A stretch of DNA of 64,000 bases from Pseudomonas paraglycinae (GCF_021601625.1 NZ_BQHR01000013.1:1-64000); one strand, 5' to 3'; positions 15,661-25,015 are shown, counted from the stretch's first letter. Numbers and translations: made by a program. The notes: generated from the letters alone by a model not told the origin.

Positions 15661-16578
15661 ATGTCCACAATCACCGACCGCGCCGACATCGTCCGGCAGT
15701 TCAACCGTTTCTACACCCATCAGATCGGCGTGTTGCAGGAACACTTGCTGCAAAGCGACTACTCGCTGACCGAGCTGCGCATCCTCTACGAACTCGCGTC
15801 CCAGGGCGATCTGACCAGCACCGACCTGCGCCAGATACTCGGCCTCGACGCGGGCTACATGAGTCGCCTCATCAGCGGTTTCGACAAAAAAGGTCTGATC
15901 CAGAAAGTCCCCTCCACGACCGACGCCCGCGCCAGTCAGTTGCACATCACCGACCTCGGCCGCAAGATCCTCGCCCCGCTGGAGCAAGCCTCGCGACAAG
16001 AAGTCATCACCCTGCTCGAACGCCTGTCCGAACCGCAGCAACTGCAACTGATCGCGTCGATGAAGCAGATCCAGACGCTACTCGAGGGCGGCCAGCCGAC
16101 GACCTATCTGCTGCGCGATCCGCAGCCCGGTGACATGGGTCTGGTGGTGCATCAGCAAACCGCGATCTACAGCCGTGAATACGGCTGGAATTCAGAGTTC
16201 GAAGCGCTGGTGTCAGAGGTCGTCGCCAAATACCTGCGCGAATTCGACCCAGCCGGCGAGCGCTGCTGGATCGCGGAGAAGGACGGCAAGGTGGTGGGTT
16301 CGGTGTTCGTCATCCGCCACGACGAAACCACCGCGAAACTGCGCATGCTCTACGTGGATGCCAGTGCGCGGGGTTTGGGGATCGGCAATCGGCTGGTCGA
16401 GGAATGTCTGCGCTTTGCCCGGGATGTCGGCTACAAAAAGATGATTCTGTGGACTACCAGCAATCTGGTGGATGCCCGCCGGTTATACCAGCGGGCGGGG
16501 TTTGAGTTGGTCGAGGAAGAGCCGATTCACAGCTTCGGCAAGGATTTGGTCAGTCAGACGTGGGCGATTGCTTTGTGA
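15661..16578 (+). CDS. MarR-type HTH regulator fused to GNAT acetyltransferase
   Basis: The 305-residue protein has a MarR winged-helix domain (about 1-140: LTELRILYELAS, the recognition region LRQILGLDAGYMSRLISGF and the wing IQKVPSTTDARASQLHITDLG). A GNAT domain follows (about 150-305), with LYVDASARGLGIGNRLVEE as acetyl-CoA loop. Such bifunctional proteins are common in proteobacteria, but the ligand and acetyl acceptor are unknown. The gene has its own promoter with a palindromic operator at 15600-15635, suggesting autorepression. ATG 15661 has no strong ribosome site. Confidence 0.88.
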   Translation: MSTITDRADIVRQFNRFYTHQIGVLQEHLLQSDYSLTELRILYELASQGDLTSTDLRQILGLDAGYMSRLISGFDKKGLIQKVPSTTDARASQLHITDLGRKILAPLEQASRQEVITLLERLSEPQQLQLIASMKQIQTLLEGGQPTTYLLRDPQPGDMGLVVHQQTAIYSREYGWNSEFEALVSEVVAKYLREFDPAGERCWIAEKDGKVVGSVFVIRHDETTAKLRMLYVDASARGLGIGNRLVEECLRFARDVGYKKMILWTTSNLVDARRLYQRAGFELVEEEPIHSFGKDLVSQTWAIAL

Positions 16579-16647
16579 GGTCTATGCCCAGTCTTTATAG
16601 CCAGGCAGAACGGGGCACAAACCACGGGTGATTGCGCCCGGAACGGC

Positions 16648-17382
16648 TCAGTGCGGACTGGCAGTCGGACGAACCACGATTTCACTCACATCGACATCGT
16701 CGGGCTGTTCGATGGCATAGGCGAGCGCTCGCGCAATGGCGTCTGCATTCAGCGCCACACGGCGGAAGGCTTTCATTTCCTCGCGGGCCACCTCATCGGA
16801 AATCGTATCGGCCAGTTCGGACTCGACGACGCCCGGGCACACCACGGTGACGCGGATCTTGTCCGTTTCCTGGCGCAGACCATCCGAGATAGCCCTGACC
16901 GCGAATTTGGTCGCGCAGTACACCGCGGCGGTCGGAGAAACCGCGAGGCCACCGATCGACGAGATATTGATGACCTGACCGAAACCCTGCGCCTGCATGT
17001 CCGGCAGGACGGCGGCAATACCATGCAGTACGCCACGCACGTTGACATCGAGCATCTGGTTCCATTCGTTGACCTTCAACGAGGCCAAGGGAGACAACGG
17101 CATCACGCCCGCGTTGTTGATGATCACATCGACCTTGCCATGTTGCGTCTTGGCGAACGCCACGAAGGCGTGCATCGATTGCAGATCCGTAACGTCCAGT
17201 GCGCAGGCACTTGCTGAACCACCTTCGGCCTGGATCTCGCTGACCAGTCTGTCCAGACGCTCGGTACGGCGGGCACCGAGGACCACATGCGCGCCTTTGG
17301 CAGCGATCAACCTAGCCGCTGCTTCGCCAATACCACTGCTTGCACCGGTAATCAGGACGACTTTGTTTTGAATGTTCGACAT
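16648..17382 (-). CDS. Short-chain dehydrogenase/reductase
   Basis: The 244-residue SDR has the cofactor motif TGASSGIGEAAA (T-G-x3-G-x-G), NNAGVMP, the catalytic Ser in NISSIGG, and the YCATK segment (Y-x-x-x-K) of classical SDRs. It reduces or oxidises a carbonyl/alcohol with NAD(P)(H). The frame extends to 17406, but AGGAG 8 nt upstream of ATG 17382 gives the likely start. It follows the AraC gene (17563) on the same strand with a 180-nt gap, so it is a likely target of that regulator. Confidence 0.9.
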   Translation of the reverse strand: MSNIQNKVVLITGASSGIGEAAARLIAAKGAHVVLGARRTERLDRLVSEIQAEGGSASACALDVTDLQSMHAFVAFAKTQHGKVDVIINNAGVMPLSPLASLKVNEWNQMLDVNVRGVLHGIAAVLPDMQAQGFGQVINISSIGGLAVSPTAAVYCATKFAVRAISDGLRQETDKIRVTVVCPGVVESELADTISDEVAREEMKAFRRVALNADAIARALAYAIEQPDDVDVSEIVVRPTASPH

Positions 17383-17562
17383 ATCCGTAGCTCCTGCTGT
17401 CTGCATTGAGGTTCAGCACCGACCGCTGAAGACGCGTTCGTTGCTGCGGGGTACGTCGAAAAGATTAAGGGCACGGGCCTCGTCGGCGCGTGCCGAAACC
17501 TGCGCAACTTTTGCCTATTCGTGTCTGTGTGCATCGCTTGCAAATTTGTGATGAAGCGCCGC

Positions 17563-18507
17563 TCACGCCCCACGGAACTCGCTGGGCGTTACACCCACTT
17601 CACGCCGAAAGACCTGCGAGAAGTGACTGGGGCTCGAGTAGCCGACCTCCAGCCCGACGTCGATGATGCTAAGGCGGGTTTCCAGTAGCAGGTGCCGCGC
17701 ACGAACCATACGCATGCGAATGAAGTACTGCGATGGCGACAGCCCCGTCGCCCGCTTGAACAGGCGGCTGAAGTGGTATTCGCTCAGCTCGGCAAGGCTT
17801 GCCAATGTTGCCAGGCTGAATTCAGCGCTCAGATGCGCGCGCATGGCGTCCGTGACTTTGCGCAACTTGTAGGCTTGCAAGGCGTTGACCCGACGCCCGG
17901 GCTGGCTTTCAGCGAGATAGCTGCGCACCAGATGCACGGCCAGCGCCTGCGCCAGAGAGCGGGCGAAAAGCGCGCTGGGCGAGCGTTCCAGAAGCAGCTC
18001 GGTGCGCAACTGCTCCATGACAAACGCGACGCGCCCGTCCCGTGCCCCTGAAACATCGCGCAAACGCACAGGCCCGGCGTGCTGGCCCGACAGCTCTCGA
18101 GACGCTTGCTCGATCAAGGGCAGCCCCAAATAAAGATGCATGACTTCGAAGGTATCGCCTCCGTGCGTCTGCCAGCGCATTTCATACGGCTCATCGGAAC
18201 TGGTGAGGAAAAAATCGCCGGCACTGACCTCGGCCGCTTCCCACTCGCCCCCCAATGCGCGCTCCTCTACCGTCGCCGCCCCGGCCAGAACCAGAACGAG
18301 CAGCGGTTCCACCACTGCAGGCACGAGAATGGGCTCAGTAACGCTGCGATGGGTAAACAGCTGAATCACCACGTCCGTGATTTCTGGGCGCGAGGGTAAC
18401 GCCTGGGGTTCACCTGGCAGGAACTCACCCATCGACTCGCCGGTGATGCGCAAGTCTCGAGAGGATGTCGACAACGCGTCCTGGGAGGTACGCCCGGTAT
18501 TTGCCAT
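17563..18507 (-). CDS. AraC family transcriptional regulator
   Basis: The protein has about 314 residues. The N-terminal cupin-like ligand domain contains FEVMHLYLGLPLIEQ. The C-terminal double HTH has ATLASLAELSEYHFSRLFKRA and the second helix pair in VGLEVGYSSPSHFSQVFRR. AAGGA before ATG 18507 (MANTGRTSQ) sets the start within a longer open frame. It is divergent from the SDR at 18794 and upstream of the SDR at 16648, so it may control both. Effector unknown. Confidence 0.88.
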   Translation of the reverse strand: MANTGRTSQDALSTSSRDLRITGESMGEFLPGEPQALPSRPEITDVVIQLFTHRSVTEPILVPAVVEPLLVLVLAGAATVEERALGGEWEAAEVSAGDFFLTSSDEPYEMRWQTHGGDTFEVMHLYLGLPLIEQASRELSGQHAGPVRLRDVSGARDGRVAFVMEQLRTELLLERSPSALFARSLAQALAVHLVRSYLAESQPGRRVNALQAYKLRKVTDAMRAHLSAEFSLATLASLAELSEYHFSRLFKRATGLSPSQYFIRMRMVRARHLLLETRLSIIDVGLEVGYSSPSHFSQVFRREVGVTPSEFRGA

Positions 18508-18793
18508 GAACTCGTCCTTTTCAGATTCGGCTGTGCGAAGCCAGACAGGTCTCGGATGCTTGCCCGCACGCCGTGTCACGCAGACCGGCTCGATGATATC
18601 GGGCTTTTCCCGTGGGTTGAATCGAGCACCGAACCTCCCTCACTGACATTCAGCGCAAAACCCCGACAGCGTGGGCAATCTCACGAAAGCCGACTTTGCC
18701 TCGCTGCGAGACAGTAGGCCCGTCGCCGATGAAAGCGCCTCGCCGGCGCCGACACGGCTTATCCCTACTCGATCGAAAACGCTGGAGAACATC

Positions 18794-19558
18794 ATGACCG
18801 ACTTCAAGAACAGCACCCCAAACGAAGTGGCCGGTAAAGTCGCACTGGTCACTGGCGCGGCCAGTGGCATCGGCAAGGCCATCGCACTGCTGCTGCATGC
18901 CCGCGGCGCCCAGGTCATTGCTGAAGATATAAACCCTGAGGTCGAAGCACTGGCCCGCCCCGGCCTGGTCCCCCTGGTGGCCGACATCACTCAGGACGGG
19001 GCAGCCGAGCGCGCGGTCGCCCTGGCCGTCGAGCAATTCGGGCGGCTGGACATTCTGGTCAACAACGCCGGCATCATCATCAATAAACTGGTCATCGACA
19101 TGACCCGCGAAGACTGGGAACGCATTCAGGCGGTCAACGCCACGGCGGCCTTTTTGCATAGCCGGGAGGCGGTCAAAGCGATGATGCCCAACAAGTCCGG
19201 ATCGATCGTCAACATCGCGTCCTACGCCTCCTATTTCGCCTTCCCCACCATTGCCGCCTACACCGCCTCCAAAGGCGCGCTGGCCCAATTGACGCGCACC
19301 CTGGCGCTTGAGGTCATTGGCCACGGCATCCGCGTCAATGCTGTCGGTGTCGGTGATGTGGTGACCAACATCCTCAACAATGTGGTCGACGACGGCCCTG
19401 CCTTTCTCGCCCAACATGGCGAAGCGGCACCGATCGGCCGCGCCGCCCAACCGGAAGAAATCGCCGAAGTGGTCGCGTTCATCGCCTCGGACCGGGCCAG
19501 CTTCATGGTCGGTTCGGTGGTCATGGCCGACGGCGGCATGACGGTCACGGCCGGCTGA
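18794..19558 (+). CDS. Short-chain dehydrogenase/reductase
   Basis: The 254-residue classical SDR has TGAASGIGKAIA, NNAGIII, a Ser-bearing VNIASYASY, and YTASKGALA (Y-x-x-x-K). The C-terminal half has the GRAAQPEEIAEVVAFIASD pattern common to SDRs of the FabG-like group. GGAG before ATG 18794 sets the start; the frame opens earlier at 18671. It is divergent from the AraC regulator at 17563-18507, which probably regulates it. Confidence 0.9.
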   Translation: MTDFKNSTPNEVAGKVALVTGAASGIGKAIALLLHARGAQVIAEDINPEVEALARPGLVPLVADITQDGAAERAVALAVEQFGRLDILVNNAGIIINKLVIDMTREDWERIQAVNATAAFLHSREAVKAMMPNKSGSIVNIASYASYFAFPTIAAYTASKGALAQLTRTLALEVIGHGIRVNAVGVGDVVTNILNNVVDDGPAFLAQHGEAAPIGRAAQPEEIAEVVAFIASDRASFMVGSVVMADGGMTVTAG

Positions 19559-19735
19559 GCCGCAGCACAAACGCGCCGCAGGACATGCCCGACCTACCCG
19601 AGAGGATCAGGCAAATCTGCGGCAGTTTCGTCCTAACACCGCTGCGCTCGGCTACGTAATCTGAAAGCACGCAACGGATGCACACACAGGCCACGGCAGG
19701 CCGCTCAGATGAACAACGTCAATGAGGACTGAACA

Positions 19736-20110
19736 ATGAAAAACGCAAAACGGCTTTCCCTTTCACTGGTGATCGGCGCGATGGTGGCCTGCGCGATCAA
19801 CCTTTCCTCGACCAGCCTGTTCCTGGCCGCTGACGGTGCTGATCGAACTCCCGGCATGCGCGTGAGTGAAGGCGGCAGTGATCGCACTCCCGGGTTCCGC
19901 GTTGCCGCAGACGGTTCGGACCGCACGCCAGGCATGCGCGTCACTGAAGGCGGCAGTGATCGCACTCCAGGGTTCCGCGTTGCCGCAGATGGTTCGGACC
20001 GTACGCCCGGCATGCGCGTAACTGAAGGTGGCAGTGATCGCACTCCGGGTTTTCGCGTTGCCGAAAACGGCTCTGATCGCACGGCTTTGGGCCGTATCGG
20101 CTCAGTCTGA
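19736..20110 (+). CDS. Secreted tandem-repeat protein (SDRTPG repeats)
   Basis: The 124-residue protein has a signal-type N-terminus (about 1-32, ending near SLFLAA) and then seven 13-residue units that alternate between AADGSDRTPGMRV and T/S-EGGSDRTPGFRV, making a 26-residue super-repeat. The last unit diverges into NGSDRTALGRIGSV. It has no cysteine and no recognised domain. The unit length and EGGSDR motif tie it to the gene at 12369. GAGGA 7 nt before the ATG supports the start. It is followed 19 nt later by the Atu4866-like gene, probably in one transcript. Confidence 0.8.
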   Translation: MKNAKRLSLSLVIGAMVACAINLSSTSLFLAADGADRTPGMRVSEGGSDRTPGFRVAADGSDRTPGMRVTEGGSDRTPGFRVAADGSDRTPGMRVTEGGSDRTPGFRVAENGSDRTALGRIGSV

Positions 20111-20129
20111 AAATCCGAGGAGAAAAGTG

Positions 20130-20387
20130 ATGAAAGATGCCAAAAAAACCACTCAGGACCATCGTTACGCAGGCATGTGGGTTACCGCGGATGGATTCAT
20201 CCGTCATGAGCTTCTGACGAGTGGTCGTTACGACGAGGCCCGTGGTAAAAACAAGAGCGCCTATCAGGGCCGCTACGAACTGGTCGGTGATTACATCCAG
20301 TACTGGGACGACACCGGCTTCACCGCTGACGGCCACTTTCATGACGACGTGCTGTATCACGCCGGAATGATCCTGTATCGGCAATGA
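20130..20387 (+). CDS. Atu4866-domain protein
   Basis: The 85-residue protein matches the Atu4866 family by length and by its blocks YAGMWVTADGFIRHELL, GRYDEARGKNKSAYQGRY, YWDDTGFTADGHF and YHAGMILYR. The fold is a small beta barrel; the function is unknown. The frame opens at 20028, but GAGGAG 7 nt before ATG 20130 marks the start. It lies between the repeat protein and an AraC regulator, so a common regulon is plausible. Confidence 0.85.
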   Translation: MKDAKKTTQDHRYAGMWVTADGFIRHELLTSGRYDEARGKNKSAYQGRYELVGDYIQYWDDTGFTADGHFHDDVLYHAGMILYRQ

Positions 20388-20413
20388 GTACTTTGATGAT
20401 GTCGGGCGAATAT

Positions 20414-20441
20414 CGTCTGCCTGAAAAGCTTCAGGCAGACG
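20414..20441. terminator. Perfect 12-bp hairpin after the Atu4866 gene
   Basis: CGTCTGCCTGAA and TTCAGGCAGACG form a perfect stem with a 4-nt loop, with no clear T tail. It may stabilise or end the upstream transcript. Confidence 0.5.
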
Positions 20442-20468
20442 TTCATCAACACTTGTGAGAGCCTTGAA

Positions 20469-21386
20469 ATGGAACAGAGCGATGCTTTCATCCTTCAAAA
20501 CACAGCCGTCTACCGTGACGAACTGGTTCGCCTGCTGACGCAACGCTTTACCACACCCGGGATCTATGAGACCGCCATAGCGCCCCTGCATGTCATCCGT
20601 TTCGATGCACCTTCGGAGCTGATCCATACCGTGCACAAACCGGCACTTTGCCTGATCGTGCAAGGACAAAAGGAAATCGGCCTGGGTGACGACCAGTACC
20701 TTTACGACCCCCTCAGCTACCTGGTGGTTTCGGTCACCCTTCCGGTGTCCGGTCGCGTGCTGATGGCCAGCCCGGAGGCGCCCTACCTGTGTATCCGGTT
20801 TGATTTCGAGCCCACGGAAATCGCTCAGGTCATCGCCGACGCTCCGCCGGCAGGCGTCCCGGACGAGCCGGAGCTTGGCCTTTTTCTTGAGAAAGTCGAT
20901 GTACCCCTGCTGGAAACCATGCTGCGGCTGGTCCGGCTGCTGGAAACACCGAAAGACATCGGCATGTTGGCACCGCTCGCCCTTCGCGAGTTGTATTACC
21001 GCCTCCTGCGGGGTGTGCACGGCCGTCGTCTGTACGAGCTTGCCCTCGGCGACTCGCAAACACGGCGAGTAACACGGGCAATCGACTGGCTGAACAACCA
21101 CTACACCCAACCCTTGCGCATCGAAGAACTCGCCCGGGTCGCCAATTTGGGCAACTCCACATTGCATCATCGCTTCAAGGCGGTGACAGCCATGAGTCCG
21201 CTGCAGTATCAGAAACAACTGCGCCTGCAGGAAGCCCGCCGCCTGTTGCTCGGCGAAGGGCTGGATGTGGCGAGCGCCTGTTATCGAGTGGGCTACGAAA
21301 GCCCGTCGCAATTCAGCCGGGAATACAGTCGCCAGTTCGGGTGCCCGCCCTCCAGAGATGCCAGCCGGGTCCGGCATCCTGCGTGA
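20469..21386 (+). CDS. AraC family regulator (AraC_N type)
   Basis: The protein has 305 residues. The N-terminal AraC_N domain is indicated by APLHVIRFDAPSELIHTVHK and PALCLIVQGQKEIGLG. The C-terminal HTH has RIEELARVANLGNSTLHHRF and a second HTH in ASACYRVGYESPSQFSREY. Regulators of this group often control neighbouring oxidoreductases; here the Atu4866 gene precedes it and an SDR lies beyond at 21716 on the other strand. Effector unknown. The start is ATG 20469. Confidence 0.9.
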   Translation: MEQSDAFILQNTAVYRDELVRLLTQRFTTPGIYETAIAPLHVIRFDAPSELIHTVHKPALCLIVQGQKEIGLGDDQYLYDPLSYLVVSVTLPVSGRVLMASPEAPYLCIRFDFEPTEIAQVIADAPPAGVPDEPELGLFLEKVDVPLLETMLRLVRLLETPKDIGMLAPLALRELYYRLLRGVHGRRLYELALGDSQTRRVTRAIDWLNNHYTQPLRIEELARVANLGNSTLHHRFKAVTAMSPLQYQKQLRLQEARRLLLGEGLDVASACYRVGYESPSQFSREYSRQFGCPPSRDASRVRHPA

Positions 21387-21715
21387 TGGCCTGGCCGGAG
21401 CCGGTTCAGAGCAGCAGAGCGCCGGGCAAAGATCCAATACGAAGGTTATTGAAGGAGCCATCGGAGGTTGTTTAAGGGTTTCGGCTTTCGCTGTTTAAAG
21501 ACACTCTGCGTTACTTCCTCAAGGCTACAACGCCTTGCGTCATTGCCTACGACTACGCCAGAGTCCGCCGGCTGAGGAATGAGTGTTGACCGAAGCTGCC
21601 ATGGTGGACGGCAGCTATCGGCCAGAGCAAACGTTGCCGATTGTGACCAGGTCCAATCTCCAGTGTCCGCCCTCTTTTTATGTCGTGGAACAAGCCGTTC
21701 GCAGCGACAGAGACT
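21387..21715. other. Intergenic stretch with an orphan copy of the DUF6124 leader
   Basis: Two convergent genes flank this stretch. At 21493-21575 it repeats the 5-prime part of the leader element seen at 5544, nearly identical over about 62 nt, then breaks off without a DUF6124 gene. The remaining sequence (21576-21715) looks like scrambled backbone; I see no gene there. Confidence 0.55.
21493..21575 (+). repeat. Truncated copy B of the structured leader element
   Basis: It begins with GTTTAAAG, then TTACTTCCTCAAGGCTACAA and CGCCAGAGTCCGCCGGCT, matching positions 5544-5624 almost base for base. The box and long-stem half is missing. The AAGGC/GCCTT hairpin and the core CGCCAGA.TCCGCCGGC are kept, so this part may be a unit in its own right or a relic. 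Confidence 0.7.
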
Positions 21716-22474
21716 TCAGATTTGCGACAAACCACCGTCGACCATCAGTTCCACGCCGTTCACATATCTGGCGTCGACCGAGGCCAAAAACAGTGCCGCG
21801 CTGGCGATTTCTTCAGGTTGTGCCATGTAGCCCAGTGGCGTGATTTGCTCGACGTATTGGCGTAGCGCAGCGATGTCGGTCTCGCTCATTTTCAGCCCGT
21901 TGTCCATCAGCGGCGTGCGTGTGAAGCCAGGGCTCAACACATTTGCGCGGATTTTGCGGTCCTTGAGTTCGTTGGCCCACGTGCGAGCAAATGATCGCAC
22001 CGCCGCCTTCGACGCGTTGTACAGACTCAATCCCTCCATACCATTGCTGGAGCAGATCGAGGCGGTCAAGACGATGGACGAATTGTCTTTCATCAAGGGA
22101 AGAAGTGTTTGAACGCTGAAAAAAACGCCTTTCACGTTCACGTCGAACATGGCGTAGTAAGCAGCCTCGCTGGTCTCTCCGAGGGGATTTTTCTCACAGA
22201 TCCCGGCATTCGCGAACACCGCGTCAAGCCGGTCGTCCCGCGCCTGGATTGTCGCTTTGAGCGCGTCGAGATCGGCTTGGCGCGAGACGTCGGAAACCAC
22301 CGCGACAGCTTTGTCGCCGAGTCTGGCAACCGCCGCCTCCAGCATTACCGCTGCCCGTCCAGTGATGTAAACGCGTTTGGCGCCCTCGGCGATCAAGGCT
22401 TGCGCAATGGAAAATCCGATCCCCGTGGAACCGCCGGTCACTACGGCAACCTGATCGCTGAATTTTCCTGACAT
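21716..22474 (-). CDS. Short-chain dehydrogenase/reductase
   Basis: The 252-residue classical SDR has TGGSTGIGFSIA, FANAGICEKNP, catalytic-type TASICSSNG, and YNASKAAVRSF (Y-x-x-x-K). The last residues read DARYVNGVELMVDGG, the usual SDR end. It is divergent from the MFS gene at 22704, with a 229-nt spacer. The neighbouring AraC gene converges on it. Substrate unknown. Confidence 0.9.
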   Translation of the reverse strand: MSGKFSDQVAVVTGGSTGIGFSIAQALIAEGAKRVYITGRAAVMLEAAVARLGDKAVAVVSDVSRQADLDALKATIQARDDRLDAVFANAGICEKNPLGETSEAAYYAMFDVNVKGVFFSVQTLLPLMKDNSSIVLTASICSSNGMEGLSLYNASKAAVRSFARTWANELKDRKIRANVLSPGFTRTPLMDNGLKMSETDIAALRQYVEQITPLGYMAQPEEIASAALFLASVDARYVNGVELMVDGGLSQI

Positions 22475-22703
22475 GTCTGACTCCTCGGTCGTTGAAAAAG
22501 GGGTCGTCTGAAACGACCTTGCTCATGGTGAGCGTCATCGGAGCAGAGCGGCACTGACAGGAATGAACATTGATCGTGCAGTTTTGTAAGGCGAAAACGC
22601 AGGAGTGACTCCCTAAATTGGGACCCATGACTTGGTCCGAGCGGGCGCGAAGCCTTGCCTTTCACTTGTCGTCAAACCTGAGTTTCCCTACAGGATGCCT
22701 GTC

Positions 22704-24158
22704 ATGTCTCGAATCGAAATCGAAGTGTCCGAACCCCGGCGCTGGTTGATGTTTGCCATCTTGCTCGTCGGTGCGTTTCTACCGCCCCTGGATTTTTTTA
22801 TCGTCAACGTCGCGCTGCCCTCGATACAGGACGACTTGGGGACAGGTTCCTCTGCCGAGCAGTTGGTGATTTCTTCCTACGCGACGCTCTATGCCGTGAC
22901 GCTGATTACCGGCGGGCGACTCGGCGACCTGTACGGTCGCGGGCGGATGTTCTTCCTTGGCCTGCTGGGTTTTGCCGCCGCGTCACTGTTGTGTGGCGTG
23001 GCAGGTTCGCCGTGGATCCTCATCCTCGGCCGAGCCTTGCAGGGGGTGACCGCCGCCGTAATGGCTCCTCAGGCGCTCGCATCGGTGCAGGCGATTTTTC
23101 CGGCGTCGGAAAGACCATTGGCATTGAGCCTGTACGGAGCCGTGTTTGGGCTGGCATCCGTGATCGGTCAGGCACTGGGCGGCTTTTTGATTGAAATCGA
23201 CGTTTTGGGCATGGGGTGGCGGGCGATTTTTCTCGTTAATCTACCGATTGCATTGCTGGTGATTGCGTTCGGCATCCCTGTGCTGAAAGAAACCCGTGCG
23301 CAGCATGCCAACAAGCTGGATCTGGTGGGCACAGCATTTTCGATGCTGACCCTGACCGCTCTGGTCGTGCCTTTGATTGAAGGTCGCGAGGCGGGATGGC
23401 CGTTGTGGGCATGGCTTTCACTGGCCGCCAGCCCTGTGCTGGCGGTATTGTTCTGGCGCTACGAGAACCGCTTGCACCGAACTGGTGGGACCCCCATCCT
23501 CGCACCGGCCGTACTGAAAGCACCGGGCCTGGGGCGAGCGCTACTGGTCGCGCTTTGCTTCTATTCAATCGGTGTGTTTTTTCTGATGTTTTCGATTTAC
23601 CTGCAAGGCGCGCTGCATATGACCGCGCTGCATGCCGGGCTGATTTTCCTGCCGTTCGGCGCTGGGTTTCTGCTCGGCCCCCTGTCGGTCCCTCTACTCA
23701 GACGCATCCTCGGGGGCTACGTGAATCCCATAGGCATGGGACTGGAGGTTTTCGGACTGCTATGGCTGGGCTGGCTCGTGTCAGTGACACCGACCACCCT
23801 CGCCCCGCCCTTCACATCACTCACGATCATCCTGTTCCTCATCGGGCTGGGACAAGGCCTGGGCCTGCCGACGCTGATGCGCATAGTCACGGGGCGGGTC
23901 GCGCCGGCGTATGCCGGAATGATCGCAGGCATCACCAGTGCAACGCTGCAAATCAGCACATCGCTGAGCGTCGCGCTGATTGGCGGTGTCTTTTATACCT
24001 TGCTGGGAGAACCGGCTACGGAAGTCAGCATCGCTTACGCGTTCACTATCGCTGTACTGTGTATCGCCGTCTGTCTGGCCGTGGGAGCAGCGATAAGCCT
24101 GACGTTAGCGCGCCAGCCAGTGCATGTACCGGAGGTATCGGCTGTCCGTTTGACCTGA
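22704..24158 (+). CDS. MFS transporter, DHA2-like
   Basis: The protein has about 484 residues with about 14 predicted membrane segments. The first loop reads GGRLGDLYGRGRMFFLG (MFS motif A); RALQGVTAAVMAPQALA is motif B and GAVFGLASVIGQALGGFLI motif C, typical of drug/proton antiporters of the DHA2 group. The substrate is unknown. An AGGA 8 nt before ATG 22704 favours this start over ATG 22695. It converges with the LysR gene at 24164. Confidence 0.88.
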   Translation: MSRIEIEVSEPRRWLMFAILLVGAFLPPLDFFIVNVALPSIQDDLGTGSSAEQLVISSYATLYAVTLITGGRLGDLYGRGRMFFLGLLGFAAASLLCGVAGSPWILILGRALQGVTAAVMAPQALASVQAIFPASERPLALSLYGAVFGLASVIGQALGGFLIEIDVLGMGWRAIFLVNLPIALLVIAFGIPVLKETRAQHANKLDLVGTAFSMLTLTALVVPLIEGREAGWPLWAWLSLAASPVLAVLFWRYENRLHRTGGTPILAPAVLKAPGLGRALLVALCFYSIGVFFLMFSIYLQGALHMTALHAGLIFLPFGAGFLLGPLSVPLLRRILGGYVNPIGMGLEVFGLLWLGWLVSVTPTTLAPPFTSLTIILFLIGLGQGLGLPTLMRIVTGRVAPAYAGMIAGITSATLQISTSLSVALIGGVFYTLLGEPATEVSIAYAFTIAVLCIAVCLAVGAAISLTLARQPVHVPEVSAVRLT

Positions 24159-24163
24159 GGGGG

Positions 24164-25015
24164 CTACCCCGCGCCGATCATGCTGGAAGCGAGGTCGGCC
24201 AGCGCACGCAGCCGGTCCATCTGACGCATGTCCTGGTGATAACCCATCCAGATGTCCCGCCCTGGTGGCGGCTCATCCTCATCCAGCAGGCGCAGTCCTG
24301 ATATGGAGTCGCCGAGGACGCGGGGCAAGACGGCAACGCCAAGCCCCTTCGCGCACATCTGCGCCTGAACTGTACGGCTGCTGCTGGTGAACACTGTTCG
24401 GGCCCGCGGATACCGCTGCTGCAACCAATGCACGTCGGGGTAATGAGCCTGGGCAACGTTCATGAGGATCAGCCCCAGGCCTTCACCGTCCGGCTGCGGC
24501 GCCGGAGCATGCAAAGCGGCGTAGAGTCCGTAAGTCAGGGTTGTCAGCTTGCGGTGGACGATGTCGGGTTCGGTGAAAGGCACGATCCGGAAGGCGATGT
24601 CGGCATCCCGGCGAGCGAGGTCGAACAGACGATGCCCGGCGATGACTTCGGGAACGATCAACGGATACCGTTGCACCAGTTCGCTCAGGACCGGCGCCAA
24701 CACATGGCAGGCGAACCAGTCGGCCGAGGATATGCGCAACAGGCCTTCCGGCTGATCGCCATGTCCTGCCAGACGACGCTCGATGGCCAAGGCGCTGTGT
24801 TCCATGTCCTGCGCCAGACTGAGAATCCTCTCACCAACATCCGTGAGCACCAGCCCTTGAGCCGTCCGCAGGAAAAAGGTTTGCCCGCTGGTTTGTTCAA
24901 GCACCTGCAGGCGCCGCCCGACGGTCGGGTGACTGACCCCCAACTGCCTGGCGGCACCACCGAGCGAGCCACTGCGGGCAATCGCCAGGAAGACCCGCAT
25001 GTCACTCCAGTCCAT
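24164..25015 (-). CDS. LysR family transcriptional regulator
   Basis: The protein has about 283 residues. The N-terminal winged HTH reads DMRVFLAIARSGSLGGAARQ and LGVSHPTVGRRLQVLE, followed by a LysR substrate domain with SADWFACHVLAPVLSELVQR. The variant HPTVGRR in place of the common QPAVSRQ is typical of one LysR subgroup. ATG 25015 (MDWSDMRVF) is chosen because it starts the HTH; the frame opens earlier. It ends 5 nt from the convergent MFS stop. Confidence 0.88.
   Translation of the reverse strand: MDWSDMRVFLAIARSGSLGGAARQLGVSHPTVGRRLQVLEQTSGQTFFLRTAQGLVLTDVGERILSLAQDMEHSALAIERRLAGHGDQPEGLLRISSADWFACHVLAPVLSELVQRYPLIVPEVIAGHRLFDLARRDADIAFRIVPFTEPDIVHRKLTTLTYGLYAALHAPAPQPDGEGLGLILMNVAQAHYPDVHWLQQRYPRARTVFTSSSRTVQAQMCAKGLGVAVLPRVLGDSISGLRLLDEDEPPPGRDIWMGYHQDMRQMDRLRALADLASSMIGAG

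Noticed and set aside
19941-21461. A 506-codon minus-strand frame opposite the AraC and repeat genes
   Set aside because: It spans several real genes on the other strand and has no domain.
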